A DNA stretch of 64,000 bases, taken from contig CAWBDS010000008.1 of assembly GCA_963787645.1 (NCBI GenBank), forward strand, positions 119,592 through 183,591, read 5' to 3'. This document shows, in pieces, positions 18,392 through 27,012 of the stretch. The notes beneath the pieces were generated by a model. It was not told where the DNA came from. It ran no database searches and worked only from the letters and a program-made list of their open reading frames with translations. Position 1 is the stretch's first letter. Each line of letters begins with the position of its first letter. Position numbers and translations under genes: made by a program. The DNA is from Palsa-504 sp963787645. Its GTDB lineage: Bacteria; Actinomycetota; Actinomycetes; Streptosporangiales; Streptosporangiaceae.

Positions 18392-19198
18392 TCAGTTCGT
18401 GGTGGCGAGCCGCAGCACGTGGGCCCGTTCGTCCGGCCCGAACCAAGGCGGCGATCCAGCGGCGGCGTTCTCGGCGAGCCGATCGGGATGGGCGGTGGCG
18501 GCCAGTGAGACATGGACGCGCGGGTCGCTGAGGCCCCATTTGATCAGGGCCTGACCCCAGGTCGTGACGCCGAAAGAACGCAGCGGCGTCAGCTGGTCCG
18601 TGCTTGGCGGCCGCCGTACCAGCTGCCCCTCGCCTAGCGGGCGCATGAGCAGCACACCTAGGCCGAGCTCGTCGGCCAGCGGCAGGATCGTCCGTTCGAT
18701 TTCGCGCTCACGTGGGTTGTAGGGCACCTGGATGGTGTCGATACGCCCCGATGCCATGAGCTCGGCGAGGTCGTCGAAGGCGGCAGCGGAATAGTGGGTG
18801 GCTCCAATCAGGCCGACCCGGCCCTGGTTGCGGGCAGCTTCGAGCATCGGCAGGTGCGCTGGCCAGGCCACCAGATTGTGGATTTGCATCAGGTCGACGC
18901 GGCCGCCGTACCAGTCCACCGCGCGGACGAGCTGCGCCGCGCCTTCTTCTGGGGACGGTGTCCACACCTTGTCGGCGACGAGGACCTGGTCGCGGATGGC
19001 ACTGAGCCCCTCAGAGAGCAACCGCTCGGCGTCGCCGTACATAGGGGAGGTGTCGATGAGCCGGATCCCGGCCGCGACGGCGGCCCGGATGAGCTCTCGG
19101 TCCTGACCGGAGGCGGCGGCGACCTCGAGCCGCTGCCAGGTGCCCAGCCCCACCACCGGCACCTTGACCTGGCCCTGACCGAGGCTGCGGTCCTCCAA
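18392..19198 (-). CDS. Aldo/keto reductase
   Basis: This 268-residue protein starts at ATG 19198 with VPVVGLGTWQRLEVA and shows the tetrad: Asp and Tyr in LIDTSPMYGDAERLLSEGL, Lys in VLVADKVWTP and His in LMQIHNLVAWP. The cofactor-binding end reads HVSLAATAHPDRLAENA. It is slightly shorter than the usual 300 residues but complete in order. It is not closely similar to the aldo/keto reductase at 13.9 kb. Its substrate is unknown. Confidence 0.9.
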   Translation of the reverse strand: MEDRSLGQGQVKVPVVGLGTWQRLEVAAASGQDRELIRAAVAAGIRLIDTSPMYGDAERLLSEGLSAIRDQVLVADKVWTPSPEEGAAQLVRAVDWYGGRVDLMQIHNLVAWPAHLPMLEAARNQGRVGLIGATHYSAAAFDDLAELMASGRIDTIQVPYNPREREIERTILPLADELGLGVLLMRPLGEGQLVRRPPSTDQLTPLRSFGVTTWGQALIKWGLSDPRVHVSLAATAHPDRLAENAAAGSPPWFGPDERAHVLRLATTN

Positions 19199-19385
19199 TG
19201 CCAGTCACCCCTCGCTCGCCCCGGCTCACCACTGTCTTGACGCATGATAGGCCCGGGCCTTCTGGCCTGGTGTGCCTTACCTCACCACCAGGTCTCGCCG
19301 TTCTTCATCTCGCCTCCACTACCCGGGCATCCAGGCTCCTTGACCGGGACCGTCACTGGTCGCAACCGATCATGGAGGAGAAGGC

Positions 19386-19994
19386 ATGCCAGGCCCCTGG
19401 TCCTCAAACCAGACTCATTACCAGCTGGAAGCTGCTGACGCCGGTTACTTCGGTCTGCTCGCGCCGGGCAGGTACCTGCAGGTCACCACGTCCGGGCGAG
19501 ACGGCCGCCCAGTACCTGCACGCGTGCTTGGTGTAGTTGACGGCGGCCGAGCCTACTTCAGGGTCCGGAGCTGGTCGGGCACAGTAAAGCGGCTGCGCCG
19601 CTCCGACGCGGTGCGCGTACGGTCGTGCGATGCGCTGGGCTTCTGCCACGGGCCGCAGCTCAATGCCGAAGCGCGGCTGCTGCCCGCCGAAGAGGCTAGC
19701 CGAGCAGCCGAAGAACTGGCCCGCAAGTACCCGGTCCGGCGCCATTCGCTGACCCCATGGCTCCGCCGGGCATGGCGGTCGAAGGTCGTGCACTACGAGC
19801 TTGTGACCGATGACTTCACGGGCGACCAGGACACACACTCGGGGGAAGCTCTGGCTCCCAGTCAGCGAGGTGATCAAAGCGGGAGTAACGCAGAGCGATG
19901 CGAGATCCTCCGCACCCACGTCACTGACCACGGCGCCGCCTCGATCGCCTGCCTCTGGACGACGCCGGCGCAGGCACGACCCAGGCAACCGTGA
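19386..19994 (+). CDS. PPOX-class F420-dependent oxidoreductase-like protein with a non-native C-terminal tail
   Basis: ATG 19386 follows a ggaggagaaggc site. Residues about 15-140 match the split-barrel family (PGRYLQVTTSGRDGRPVPAR, YFRVRSWSGTVKRLRRSD, AVRVRSCDALGF, ending VVHYELVTDD). The last about 60 residues are low-complexity and run antisense into the EamA fragment, so the natural stop appears to have been lost. Members reduce quinones or aflatoxin-like compounds with F420H2, or bind haem or biliverdin. Confidence 0.75.
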   Translation: MPGPWSSNQTHYQLEAADAGYFGLLAPGRYLQVTTSGRDGRPVPARVLGVVDGGRAYFRVRSWSGTVKRLRRSDAVRVRSCDALGFCHGPQLNAEARLLPAEEASRAAEELARKYPVRRHSLTPWLRRAWRSKVVHYELVTDDFTGDQDTHSGEALAPSQRGDQSGSNAERCEILRTHVTDHGAASIACLWTTPAQARPRQP

Positions 19995-20475
19995 CCGGGC
20001 TGGTTGCCGCGAGGAAGCCGTTTACTGTGGCTTCGGGGGCCTTGTCGCCTATGGTCGAGCCGGTGCTAGCGGCGATCACGATGATGATCGCCGCGAGTGC
20101 GGCAGGTGCGGCGGGCTGGCCGAGCAGCAGGCAGCCGGCCGCCGTCGCGATGGCGGGTTCCAGGCTGAGCAGGATGCCGAGTACGCGCTTGGGTGCGCGG
20201 CGCATCGCCGCCAGCTCCGAGGAGTAAGGCACGACCGAAGCCATCATCGCCATACCGGCGGCCAGCAGTATCAGGTGCGGCTGGCCCGTGATGTGCCAGG
20301 CGCCGCGCGCCCCAGCCGGTACGAGGATCAGGGTGCCCACGGTCATCGCGACGGCCAGGCCGCCGCGGCCAAAGACCGCAGAGCTCACCCGGGTCCCGGT
20401 GAGGATGTACATGGCCCAGAACGCGGCGGAGACCAGGGCGAAGACCACGCCGGCCAGGCTGAGTGATCCGTGCCT
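19985..20475 (-). pseudogene. EamA/RhtA-type transporter, C-terminal fragment
   Basis: The minus strand encodes the second half of a drug/metabolite transporter: LAGVVFALVSAAFWAMYIL, AVAMTVGTLILVPAGA, LILLAAGMAMMASVVPYSSE, LAAMRRAPKRVLGILLSLEP and AALAAIIIVIAASTGS. These are the last five helices of an RhtA-like exporter. The first half, expected upstream of 20475, is absent, and the C-terminus runs on into non-homologous sequence. It cannot be functional as it stands. Confidence 0.7.
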
Positions 20476-20632
20476 TCCGCGAAGCCCTCCGCCAGCCCAT
20501 CCGCGAGGCAAATCAGGCCCAAGCGCCGACCTAGCGCCCCGGCGTGGCTAGGCATGAGACCAGGGCATTCACGGGCGCGATCTATCCGGTGCCGCACGAG
20601 AATAAAACTGTCGTCTCGAAGGGAGAAATGTG

Positions 20633-21046
20633 ATGGCGGAGCAGGATTATGTGGTCGTATATGCCGCGGCGTATCCGACTGTCGCGGCGGCGCGGGGAGT
20701 GCTGGGCACCCTCGAGCACCTGCACAGAGAGGTGGCCGGCACGTACGACGCAGCCGTGGTCGACAAAGAGAACGGCAAGGCGCACGTGGTCAAGCGGCTA
20801 ACCCACCCGCGCGTTCGCATCATTCCGGAGTGGCTCGGCGGCGGAGCCTTGACCCGCAAGGAGCTGGATGAGGCAGCCGAGGAGCTCCTCGCTGGCGAGG
20901 CAGGGCTCATCGTGGTCGGCGAGGCCACCATCGAACCGGCACTGGACAAGGCGTTTATCGGTAGCGCCAAAGTCGTCAAGCACGAAATGGAGGCGACCAT
21001 CGACCAGATCACCAGCGAGCTGCAAGAAGCGTTCAAAGCCGGATAG
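20633..21046 (+). CDS. Small DUF1269-like/stress-type protein
   Basis: ATG 20633 sits 7 nt after gggag; GTG 20630 is an alternative. The 137-residue product begins AEQDYVVVYAAAYPTVAAAR and has a central VRIIPEWLGGGALTRKELDE with EAGLIVVGEATIEPALDKA. The layout (an N-terminal ferredoxin-like strand, a hydrophobic middle, a charged helical end) resembles the DUF1269 group of small proteins often tied to membrane or ion stress. It is convergent with kup, whose stop is 86 bp away. The function is unknown. Confidence 0.65.
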   Translation: MAEQDYVVVYAAAYPTVAAARGVLGTLEHLHREVAGTYDAAVVDKENGKAHVVKRLTHPRVRIIPEWLGGGALTRKELDEAAEELLAGEAGLIVVGEATIEPALDKAFIGSAKVVKHEMEATIDQITSELQEAFKAG

Positions 21047-21131
21047 GCCAAGCCCGTCGATCCGCCGCAGGTTCGGTCCGGGCGCTGGTGTGGTGCTGGC
21101 CGGCCAGAGGTCGCACATTGAAGCGTTCAGC

Positions 21132-23033
21132 TCAGAGCTCGATGCTTGAGCCCATGCTGACGGTTTGGTCGCGGGGAAGGTGGAGCGATTCGGCAGCGTC
21201 GGCGGTGATCCGTGATGTCGCGATGAACAGGCGCTTCCGCCAGCGGCTCATGCCTGGGGCCTGGCCTGCGACGAGCTCGATGCGTGAGATGAAGTACGAC
21301 GGCCTGTCGTGAACGGGGTCTTCCGGGTCGGTGTCGCGAATCTGCTGCATGAGCCCGGGGACGTCAGTCTGGTCCAGGTAGCCGAAGCGGGCGGTGACGT
21401 GGCTGATCCGGTCCTGCTTATACCCCAGGTCGTCGACTTGCAGCCGCTCCTCGGCCGGGACGTGGGGTGCGGGCAGCGTGTCGACCGACAGGATCACGAC
21501 CTGCTCGTGCAGGATCTCGTTGTGCTGGACGTTGGCCCGCAGGGCCAGCGGGGCAGTGGCCTTGCCGCGGTTGAGGAAGACAGCGGTGCCCGGCACCCTG
21601 GGCAGCGGCGGCTTCATGTCGTGCAGCTGCTGGATGAACTCCCGGAGCGGCCCTTCGGCCTGGATTCGCCGCTCCGTGACCAGTTCGCGGCCTCGCTGCC
21701 AGGTGATGAAGACGGTGAAGGTGATGAACCCGACCAGCAGCGGGAACCACGCGCCATGCAGCAGCTTGGTCAGGTTGGCGGCGAAAAACAGCAGGTCGAT
21801 GACGAGCAGGGCGCCGCCGCCCGCGATCACCGCCCATAGCGGCCATCGCCAACGGTGGCGGGCATAGTAAAAGAACAGCAGGGTGGTGATCGTGATCGTG
21901 CCGGTTACGGCCGTGCCATAGGCGTAGGCCAGCGCGGCCGCGGTCCGGAACGCGAGGACCAGGATGATGACGGCCGCCAGCAGCAGCCAGTTGACCCACG
22001 GGACGTAGATCTGTCCCATCATGTCCTCTGAGGTGTACAGGATGCGCAGCCGCGGCAGGTAGCCGAGCCTCCCGGCCTGGTGCGCGACCGAGAACGCGCC
22101 GCTGATGACCGCCTGCGAGGCGATGACGGTGGCGATGGTGGCCAGGAACACCATCGGGAGCCTGGCCCACCCCGGGGCCAGCAGGAAGAACGGGTTGCTG
22201 ATGCTGGCCGGGTGGCCCATGATCAGGGCACCCTGTCCCAGGTAGTTCAGGATGCAGGCGGGGAAGACGACCAGCAGCCAGGCGCGGCGGACCGGCGCGC
22301 GGCCGAAGTGTCCCATGTCCGCGTACAGCGCCTCGGCACCGGTGACGGCCAGCACCACGGCGGTCAGGGAGAAAAACGCGGTGCCGAAGTGGCCGGCCAG
22401 GAAGCCGATCGCATAGCTGGGCGACAGCGCCTCCAGGATGACCGGGTGAGCGACGACGCCCCGGATACCTAGCAAGCCGATAACGGTGAACCACAGGCCC
22501 ATCACCGGCCCGAATATCCGTCCTACGGCGCCCGTGCCGAGGCGCTGAACCATGAACAGGCCGAGGATGATCGCCACCGTGATGGGGATGACGATGCCGG
22601 ATACCGACGGCGCCGCGACCTCCACGCCCTCGACCGCTGATAGCACCGAGATGGCCGGGGTGATCATGCTGTCGCCGAAGAACAACGAGGCTCCGAAGAT
22701 CCCGAGCCCGGCCAGCACGGCCTTGGCCCGGGCTCCGCCAGGCAGGGCTCCCCGCCGGATCAAGGCGATCAGCGCCATGATCCCGCCCTCTCCGTCGTTG
22801 TCGGCCCGCATCACGAGGATGACGTAGGTGATGGTGACGATGATCAGCACCGACCAGAAGATGAGCGAGGTGACCCCGAAGATGCTGTCGCGCGACACCT
22901 TGAGTGGGTGCGGGTCGCTCGGGCTGAAGACCGTCTGGACCGTGTATAGCGGGCTCGTCCCGATGTCCCCGAAGACAACCCCGAGAGCACCGATCGCCAG
23001 CGCCGCCTGGGCGGTGGCCTGCCGTCTCGCCAT
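21132..23033 (-). CDS. kup: KUP-family potassium uptake protein
   Basis: The 633-residue protein is full length for Kup. It opens with the family signature ALAIGALGVVFGDIGTSPLY (about residues 11-30), then shows about 12 membrane helices to residue 450 with NDGEGGIMALIALIRRG and GASLFFGDSMITPAISVLSA, and ends in a cytoplasmic domain of about 180 residues (TAVFLNRG, SYFISRIEL). It imports K+ with protons. ATG 23033 is used as the start. I looked for a c-di-AMP (ydaO-type) riboswitch in the 370-bp leader and did not see one. Confidence 0.97.
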   Translation of the reverse strand: MARRQATAQAALAIGALGVVFGDIGTSPLYTVQTVFSPSDPHPLKVSRDSIFGVTSLIFWSVLIIVTITYVILVMRADNDGEGGIMALIALIRRGALPGGARAKAVLAGLGIFGASLFFGDSMITPAISVLSAVEGVEVAAPSVSGIVIPITVAIILGLFMVQRLGTGAVGRIFGPVMGLWFTVIGLLGIRGVVAHPVILEALSPSYAIGFLAGHFGTAFFSLTAVVLAVTGAEALYADMGHFGRAPVRRAWLLVVFPACILNYLGQGALIMGHPASISNPFFLLAPGWARLPMVFLATIATVIASQAVISGAFSVAHQAGRLGYLPRLRILYTSEDMMGQIYVPWVNWLLLAAVIILVLAFRTAAALAYAYGTAVTGTITITTLLFFYYARHRWRWPLWAVIAGGGALLVIDLLFFAANLTKLLHGAWFPLLVGFITFTVFITWQRGRELVTERRIQAEGPLREFIQQLHDMKPPLPRVPGTAVFLNRGKATAPLALRANVQHNEILHEQVVILSVDTLPAPHVPAEERLQVDDLGYKQDRISHVTARFGYLDQTDVPGLMQQIRDTDPEDPVHDRPSYFISRIELVAGQAPGMSRWRKRLFIATSRITADAAESLHLPRDQTVSMGSSIEL

Positions 23034-23403
23034 TAGCTGCTCGCCTCTCGGGGACGTCGCACGGCTACGGCGCTGGCCATAAACGGCCGCTCGCGTGCGT
23101 CATGGTAGCCATTGTGCTGCGATTGGCTCCCACCCGCGAGCAGCGCCTCCGGAAGAACGCCACGTTTGTCATCGGGCAAGTCATTATGACCGGCCCCTCC
23201 GGATGGGCCCGCGCCGCCTCACGGGCGCGCCATCTGAGCCGAGTGCAAGTAGCCGGGCCCTTTCGGCCATCAGCAGGACCACGTTCCGCGGCGGATCGAA
23301 GATATAAAGGGTGCGGCATCCAACCGCTCAGCGCGGCGACCTGACCGGGCTCCGGGTGACAACCTAGCGACCAGCAGCCATCTGGGTGCGAAAGTGAGTT
23401 GAC
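23034..23403. other. Divergent intergenic region between kup and ltaE
   Basis: This 370-bp gap must hold the promoters of kup (minus) and the threonine aldolase (plus). No RNA gene, riboswitch or convincing small gene was recognised. An AT-richer patch near 23299-23310 (gaagatataaag) could be a promoter core. Confidence 0.4.
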
Positions 23404-24429
23404 GTGAGTGAGATTGACCTTCGGTCCGACACAGTGACGCTCCCCACTGCCGACATGCTGCGGGCCATGACGAACGCACCGCTCGGCGATGATGTCTTCG
23501 GCGATGACCCTACCGTGAACCGGCTCGAGGATACGGCAGCGGAGCGGATGGGGAAGGAAGCAGCGCTGCTCGTCGCGAGCGGGACCATGGGCAATCTTCT
23601 CGGCCTGCTGGTCAATGCCCGCTCCGGTCAGGAGGTCATCGCAGATGCCCGTTCCCACCTGTTTCTGAACGAGGCGGCCGGGGCAGCGGTGGTCGGCGGC
23701 ATCCAGGTCCGGCAGGTACCGACCGAGCGTGGCGTGCTGAGCCCGGCGCAGATCCTAGCCGCGCTCCGTCCCAGCGACGATGATCACCAACCGCTGTCCG
23801 CAGCCGTCATGATCGAGAACACGCACAACGCGCACGGGGGTGTGGCCTGGTCGCTGCCGGATCTGCAGCGCCTCAGCGAGACCGCCCGATCTCACTGCTT
23901 GGCCGTGCACTTGGACGGCGCCCGGGTCTTCAACGCCGCCATCGCCACCGGCACGGACGCACAGACCATTGCCCAGTACGCCGACACCATCTCGTTCTGC
24001 CTCTCCAAGGGCTTGTGCTGCCCGGTCGGCAGTGTGCTATGCGGACCAGAAGGAAAGATCAGAGAAGCCAGGCGCTGGCGGAAGATGCTGGGCGGAGGCA
24101 TGCGTCAAGCCGGGGTACTGGCCGCTGCAGGCCTCGTGGCCTTGGACACCATGGTGGACCGGCTGGTTGATGATCATGAGAACGCCCATGCGCTGGCCGA
24201 AGGTCTGGCTGAACTGTCCGGGATCGACTGTGACCTCAGCCGGGTCCAGACGAACATCGTGTACTTCCGGCTGAAGGAGATGGATGCGGCCAGCTTCCTG
24301 GCCGCGTGCTCCAACCGAGGACTGCGTGGCGGCGGGCGCGGAGACTTGGTGCGTTTCGTGACTCACCATGGCATCAGCCCAGCGGACATCCAGCGCGCGC
24401 TAGCAATCTGCCGCGAAGTGCTCAGCTAA
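23404..24429 (+). CDS. ltaE: Low-specificity L-threonine aldolase
   Basis: GTG 23404 opens a 341-residue fold-type I PLP enzyme. It starts EIDLRSDTVTLPTADML, has the PLP-stacking and dimer region LGDDVFGDDPTVNRLE, the HLDGARVFNAA motif with the cofactor Asp, and the PLP Lys in SFCLSKGLCCPVGSVLCG (about residue 201). It cleaves L-threonine or allo-threonine to glycine and acetaldehyde in the cytoplasm. The length is normal. An antitoxin remnant follows directly. Confidence 0.95.
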   Translation: MSEIDLRSDTVTLPTADMLRAMTNAPLGDDVFGDDPTVNRLEDTAAERMGKEAALLVASGTMGNLLGLLVNARSGQEVIADARSHLFLNEAAGAAVVGGIQVRQVPTERGVLSPAQILAALRPSDDDHQPLSAAVMIENTHNAHGGVAWSLPDLQRLSETARSHCLAVHLDGARVFNAAIATGTDAQTIAQYADTISFCLSKGLCCPVGSVLCGPEGKIREARRWRKMLGGGMRQAGVLAAAGLVALDTMVDRLVDDHENAHALAEGLAELSGIDCDLSRVQTNIVYFRLKEMDAASFLAACSNRGLRGGGRGDLVRFVTHHGISPADIQRALAICREVLS

Positions 24430-24433
24430 CCGG

Positions 24434-24550
24434 CTGGAGATCTTGCTGGAGGAGTCCCTCGCGCCGCTCGGCGTGAGCCAGTACCAGCTGGCCAAGGCGG
24501 TGGATGTCCCAGCCAGTCGTATGCGCGGTCTGGGCTTGCTTTCGACTTGA
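24434..24550 (+). pseudogene. HigA-type antitoxin remnant
   Basis: The frame LEILLEESLAPLGVSQYQLA followed by KAVDVPASRM is the N-terminal part of HigA/VapI-type XRE antitoxins (consensus EILxEEFLxPLGISQYxLAxxIGVPxxRI). After about 30 residues homology ends and a stop follows at 24550. No HigB toxin is present. It is a scar of a lost addiction module. Confidence 0.55.
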
Positions 24551-24618
24551 CGGCTCACGTGAGCTCGGTGTTGTACGGTCCCTTCCGCATCATGCTCTAG
24601 ATCTTTCCCGAACCGACC

Positions 24619-24957
24619 GTGGTGCCCGGCAGACCCAGGAGGGCGGCCAGGGTGCTGGCCAGGGAGCGGCTAAGGGCTGTGACAGGTGCGCCTGCGGCCT
24701 CCTCTGGCGGCAACAGCCCGGCGGCCGCGGCCGCGGTCAGCATGAAGACGGCCAAGATCGGCAGCGCGATGGTGCTGACCAACGGACACCCGCTGTACAC
24801 CTACGTCGGCGACACCTCTCCCGGGCAATCCAAGGGCAACGACCTGAACGCAGACGGCGGGCTGTGGACTGAAATCACCCTCTCCGTGAGCACGGCCGGC
24901 GGCCGCTGGACCGCCGACGACCTCCGGCGGGTACTGAGCCGGCTAGGCGACGAGTAA
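24619..24957 (+). pseudogene. Secreted-repeat (PF03640/COG4315) lipoprotein fragment
   Basis: Residues about 42-95 read MKTAKIGSAMVLTNGHPLYT, then YVGDTSPGQSKGNDLNADGG and LWTEITLSVS. This is the repeat of COG4315 secreted proteins (NGxxLYTYxxDxxPGxxxGxGxNxxGGxWxEV). The N-terminus has neither a signal peptide nor the first repeat, so the gene is truncated. A second partial copy lies at 25150-25220. Confidence 0.55.
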
Positions 24958-24966
24958 CACGAGGGA

Positions 24967-25220
24967 ATGGCGAGCACGATGACACGGCGACAGACAATGA
25001 TCAGGACAGGCCTGCTGCTGCTCGCTACCGCGGCGATCCACCTGGATCTGTACCTGACCGGCTACCGGACCATCCCAACGATCGGCGCTCTGTTCCTACT
25101 GCAGGTCATCGCGGCCTTCGGACTTGGATCACCGTGCTCGCCATCCCGGGCCTGCCCAGAGGCAACAACATCAACCTGGACGGCGGACTGTGGCATGAGG
25201 TGCTAGCCGCCGCTCCGTAA
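24967..25220 (+). pseudogene. Membrane protein N-terminus joined to a second secreted-repeat fragment
   Basis: ATG 24967 gives MIRTGLLLLATAAIHLDLYL, then TGYRTIPTIGALFLLQVIAA, two hydrophobic helices of a membrane protein often seen beside COG4315 lipoproteins. After about residue 54 the homology ends. In another frame the sequence then reads GNNINLDGGLWHEVLAAAP with a stop at 25220, the end of a COG4315 repeat. Two neighbouring genes seem to have been fused out of frame by a deletion. Confidence 0.5.
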
Positions 25221-25341
25221 GGGACCAGTCGGCCGCCCTGGCCGAGTGCGGGATCGGCTGATTGACCACAGTCATTCAAAGTGCGCCCAAGAGTCCAAGC
25301 TCGGCACATTCAAGCAGAGGTTGCTGCTACAAGCGTAAGAG

Positions 25342-25677
25342 CTAGTCGGTACTCCAGCCAAAATAAACTTCTGCTCGGCGGAGCTTGTCGCTGGCGAAAG
25401 TCAGAATTTCAGTGTTCACACCTTTGCTGCCGTCCGGGTGTTTTGCCTCGTATGTGATGACGACTTCATCGCCGGACTCGATGAGTCGAATAAATTCGAG
25501 CACCCCGCCTTTTCCTGCACCAGGCCAGCAACGTTCAAAATACCCTGCGCGGTCCAGGTGCGGATCCGGTGGAGCGGAAAAGGTAAAATCATCTGCCAAG
25601 TGCTCCTCAATGAAGTGGCGGTCACCCTTGGCAAAAGCATTGTAATACTCTTTTGCGATTTCGATTCGGCTGCTCAT
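25342..25677 (-). CDS. SnoaL-like/NTF2-fold protein
   Basis: ATG 25677 follows aagggagcctaac. The 111-residue product begins SSRIEIAKEYYNAFAKGDRH and has FIEEHLADDFTFSAPPDPHL, a typical NTF2-like cone, ending AEVYFGWSTD. Proteins of this type act as polyketide cyclases, isomerases or ligand-binding proteins; no catalytic assignment is possible. Codon use is clearly less GC-rich than the surroundings (many AAA, GAA and ATT codons), suggesting transfer. Confidence 0.75.
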   Translation of the reverse strand: MSSRIEIAKEYYNAFAKGDRHFIEEHLADDFTFSAPPDPHLDRAGYFERCWPGAGKGGVLEFIRLIESGDEVVITYEAKHPDGSKGVNTEILTFASDKLRRAEVYFGWSTD

Positions 25678-25978
25678 GTTAGGCTCCCTTATAGTAATCA
25701 TATGTGCATACCATGATTATACCTCCGAGATGTGACGTTCAATAACTCTGAGCCCACTGTGCTGCCCTCGCAAGGCCGCGATTCCGCGGCGGTCAAGGTC
25801 GGAGCCGTATGCTCAGGACAAAGATCTCGTACCAGAGACGTCATACCACTGGTCAGACCCACGACTTATGTAGGACTTCGGAGTTGCCGTGACGAGCTAC
25901 CGACCGATGGCTCTGGCTGACCTTGGCAGCCATCTGACAGGTGTCGATGATGCCAGGATCCGCTGGAAGCTTGTGTGG
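25678..25978. other. Gene-free stretch upstream of the NTF2-fold gene
   Basis: AT-richer sequence around 25680-25745 (cttatagtaatcatatg, tgattatacc) probably holds the promoter of the NTF2-fold gene. The rest is without a recognisable gene and leads into the direct-repeat copy at 25979. Confidence 0.35.
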
Positions 25979-26035
25979 GGATTCTGGCTACGTCGTGCTG
26001 GTATGGGAGCGTCTGAACACGTTTCTGGCTCCCAC
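25979..26035 (+). repeat. Left copy of a ~60-bp diverged direct repeat (partner at 47255)
   Basis: This copy shares with 47255-47325, in the same orientation and with the same 13-bp spacing, gtcgtgct then ctgaacacgtt, followed by ttctggctcccac; the right copy has an extra tggctccc block of about 11 bp. Plus-strand translations just before it are also alike (DPL..C...L..SC.. against EPL..C..NLIGSCY). The ggctccc blocks resemble attachment-region sequences of actinobacterial integrative elements. Confidence 0.5.
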
Positions 26036-26329
26036 GACGTTTGGCGCGCCAGGAGCCGCGCGGTTCTTGGCCCCCATCCCGCCGCGGAGGATAACCGGGT
26101 CGTGCCCGGCCTCGCGCAGCAAGCTGGCGAACCTTTCCAGATGGCTGGTCCGGTTGGTCAGGACCAGGCAGTTGCGGTCCTTGCTGAGTGCGGCGGGGAC
26201 GTCCGCGACGATCTGTCGAGTGCGCTGCTCATCAGAGACCAGGTGCCGGTAGATAGCCGTCATGCCGCCAGGGCGGGATAGGTCGGCGTCGCCGTCGTAC
26301 CGGTACGCAGTCGGATGAACGTACAGCAC
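25988..26329 (-). pseudogene. DEAD-type helicase, internal/C-terminal fragment
   Basis: The minus strand reads VHPTAYRYDGDADLSRPGGM, then AIYRHLVSDEQRTRQIVADV, NCLVLTNRTSHLERFASLL and DPVILRGGMGAKNRAA. This is the start of the second RecA-like domain of a superfamily 2 helicase (type III restriction/UvrB-like group). It ends abruptly at the direct repeat near 26035. The first RecA domain of what looks like the same protein family lies at 29890-30612 on the other strand. Confidence 0.6.
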
Positions 26330-26562
26330 AGGGTGGGCCGACCGGTTCCCGGAAGCGTGTCCTGGTCGGCTGCGGTGCGAGGCAGTGTAATGGTGTGCTG
26401 GACCGGCCCACTCAGTTAGCCCGGGCGCAGGATGTCATCTAAAGAACGGACCCATGAACCGCGTTACCGTGTTCGTCTGGCTGAATACCGCGGTTGGCCC
26501 GCGCGGCGACGGGTCCGAAGGCCCGGGCGGAAACGTTTAGGTCAGAGCCCTTGGAGTCGTTC

Positions 26563-27012
26563 ATGTCCGAAAGCCCCAGGTCCGAGGAGACAGCCACAGG
26601 CGGCGACGAGACATCACCCGGCAGGACCGCGACGCATCGCTGGGTGTACTCCCCCGCCCCGTTCTTGTGGTTCGCGGCTGTCGCCGCGGCTCTCGCCCTG
26701 GCCGTCGCGGTGACCGCCCTGGAACTCGGGGCCATAGTGCCAGGCCTCGGCTTGTTGAGCGCCATCGGCTCCTTCGTCATACCGATCCTGGCGCCCCTGC
26801 TAGTTATCGCGGCACTGCCGGCCATCGGCCTGGGGCTGTGGAGAAGGCGGCGCAGTCCGCGGCGCACTGCCACCGCCGCGGCCGCAGCCGGCGTTGCGGG
26901 CGCGGTCATGGGCATCGCCATCATCGCGATCATGATTTCCGCGGTCGGCGCTGCTGGCGGCTCGGTAAACATCTTCCGCGCGCTTGTGCCATCCTCGGTG
27001 GCGGCAGCTAGC
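26563..27012 (+). pseudogene. Membrane-anchored esterase, N-terminal part (split by IS1634)
   Basis: ATG 26563 opens MSESPRSEETATGGDETSPG, then four membrane helices (FLWFAAVAAALALAVAVTAL; IPILAPLLVIAALPAIGLGL; AGVAGAVMGIAIIAIMI and neighbours) and NIFRALVPSSVAAAS. At codon AGC 27010-27012 the reading frame enters the insertion sequence. The frame resumes at 29014 with PNANAVYHTVNGQALSVVIY, giving an uninterrupted protein of about 422 residues if the element and one target copy are removed. Membrane-anchored alpha/beta hydrolases of this shape are known in actinomycetes. Confidence 0.75.
27007..27012. repeat. Left target-site duplication GCTAGC of the IS1634 element
   Basis: GCTAGC at 27007-27012 recurs at 29008-29013, directly flanking the element. 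Removing one copy restores the esterase reading frame. Confidence 0.7.

Noticed and set aside
23034..23403. c-di-AMP (ydaO-type) riboswitch upstream of kup
   Set aside because: The conserved core blocks of the motif could not be found in the leader on the minus strand.
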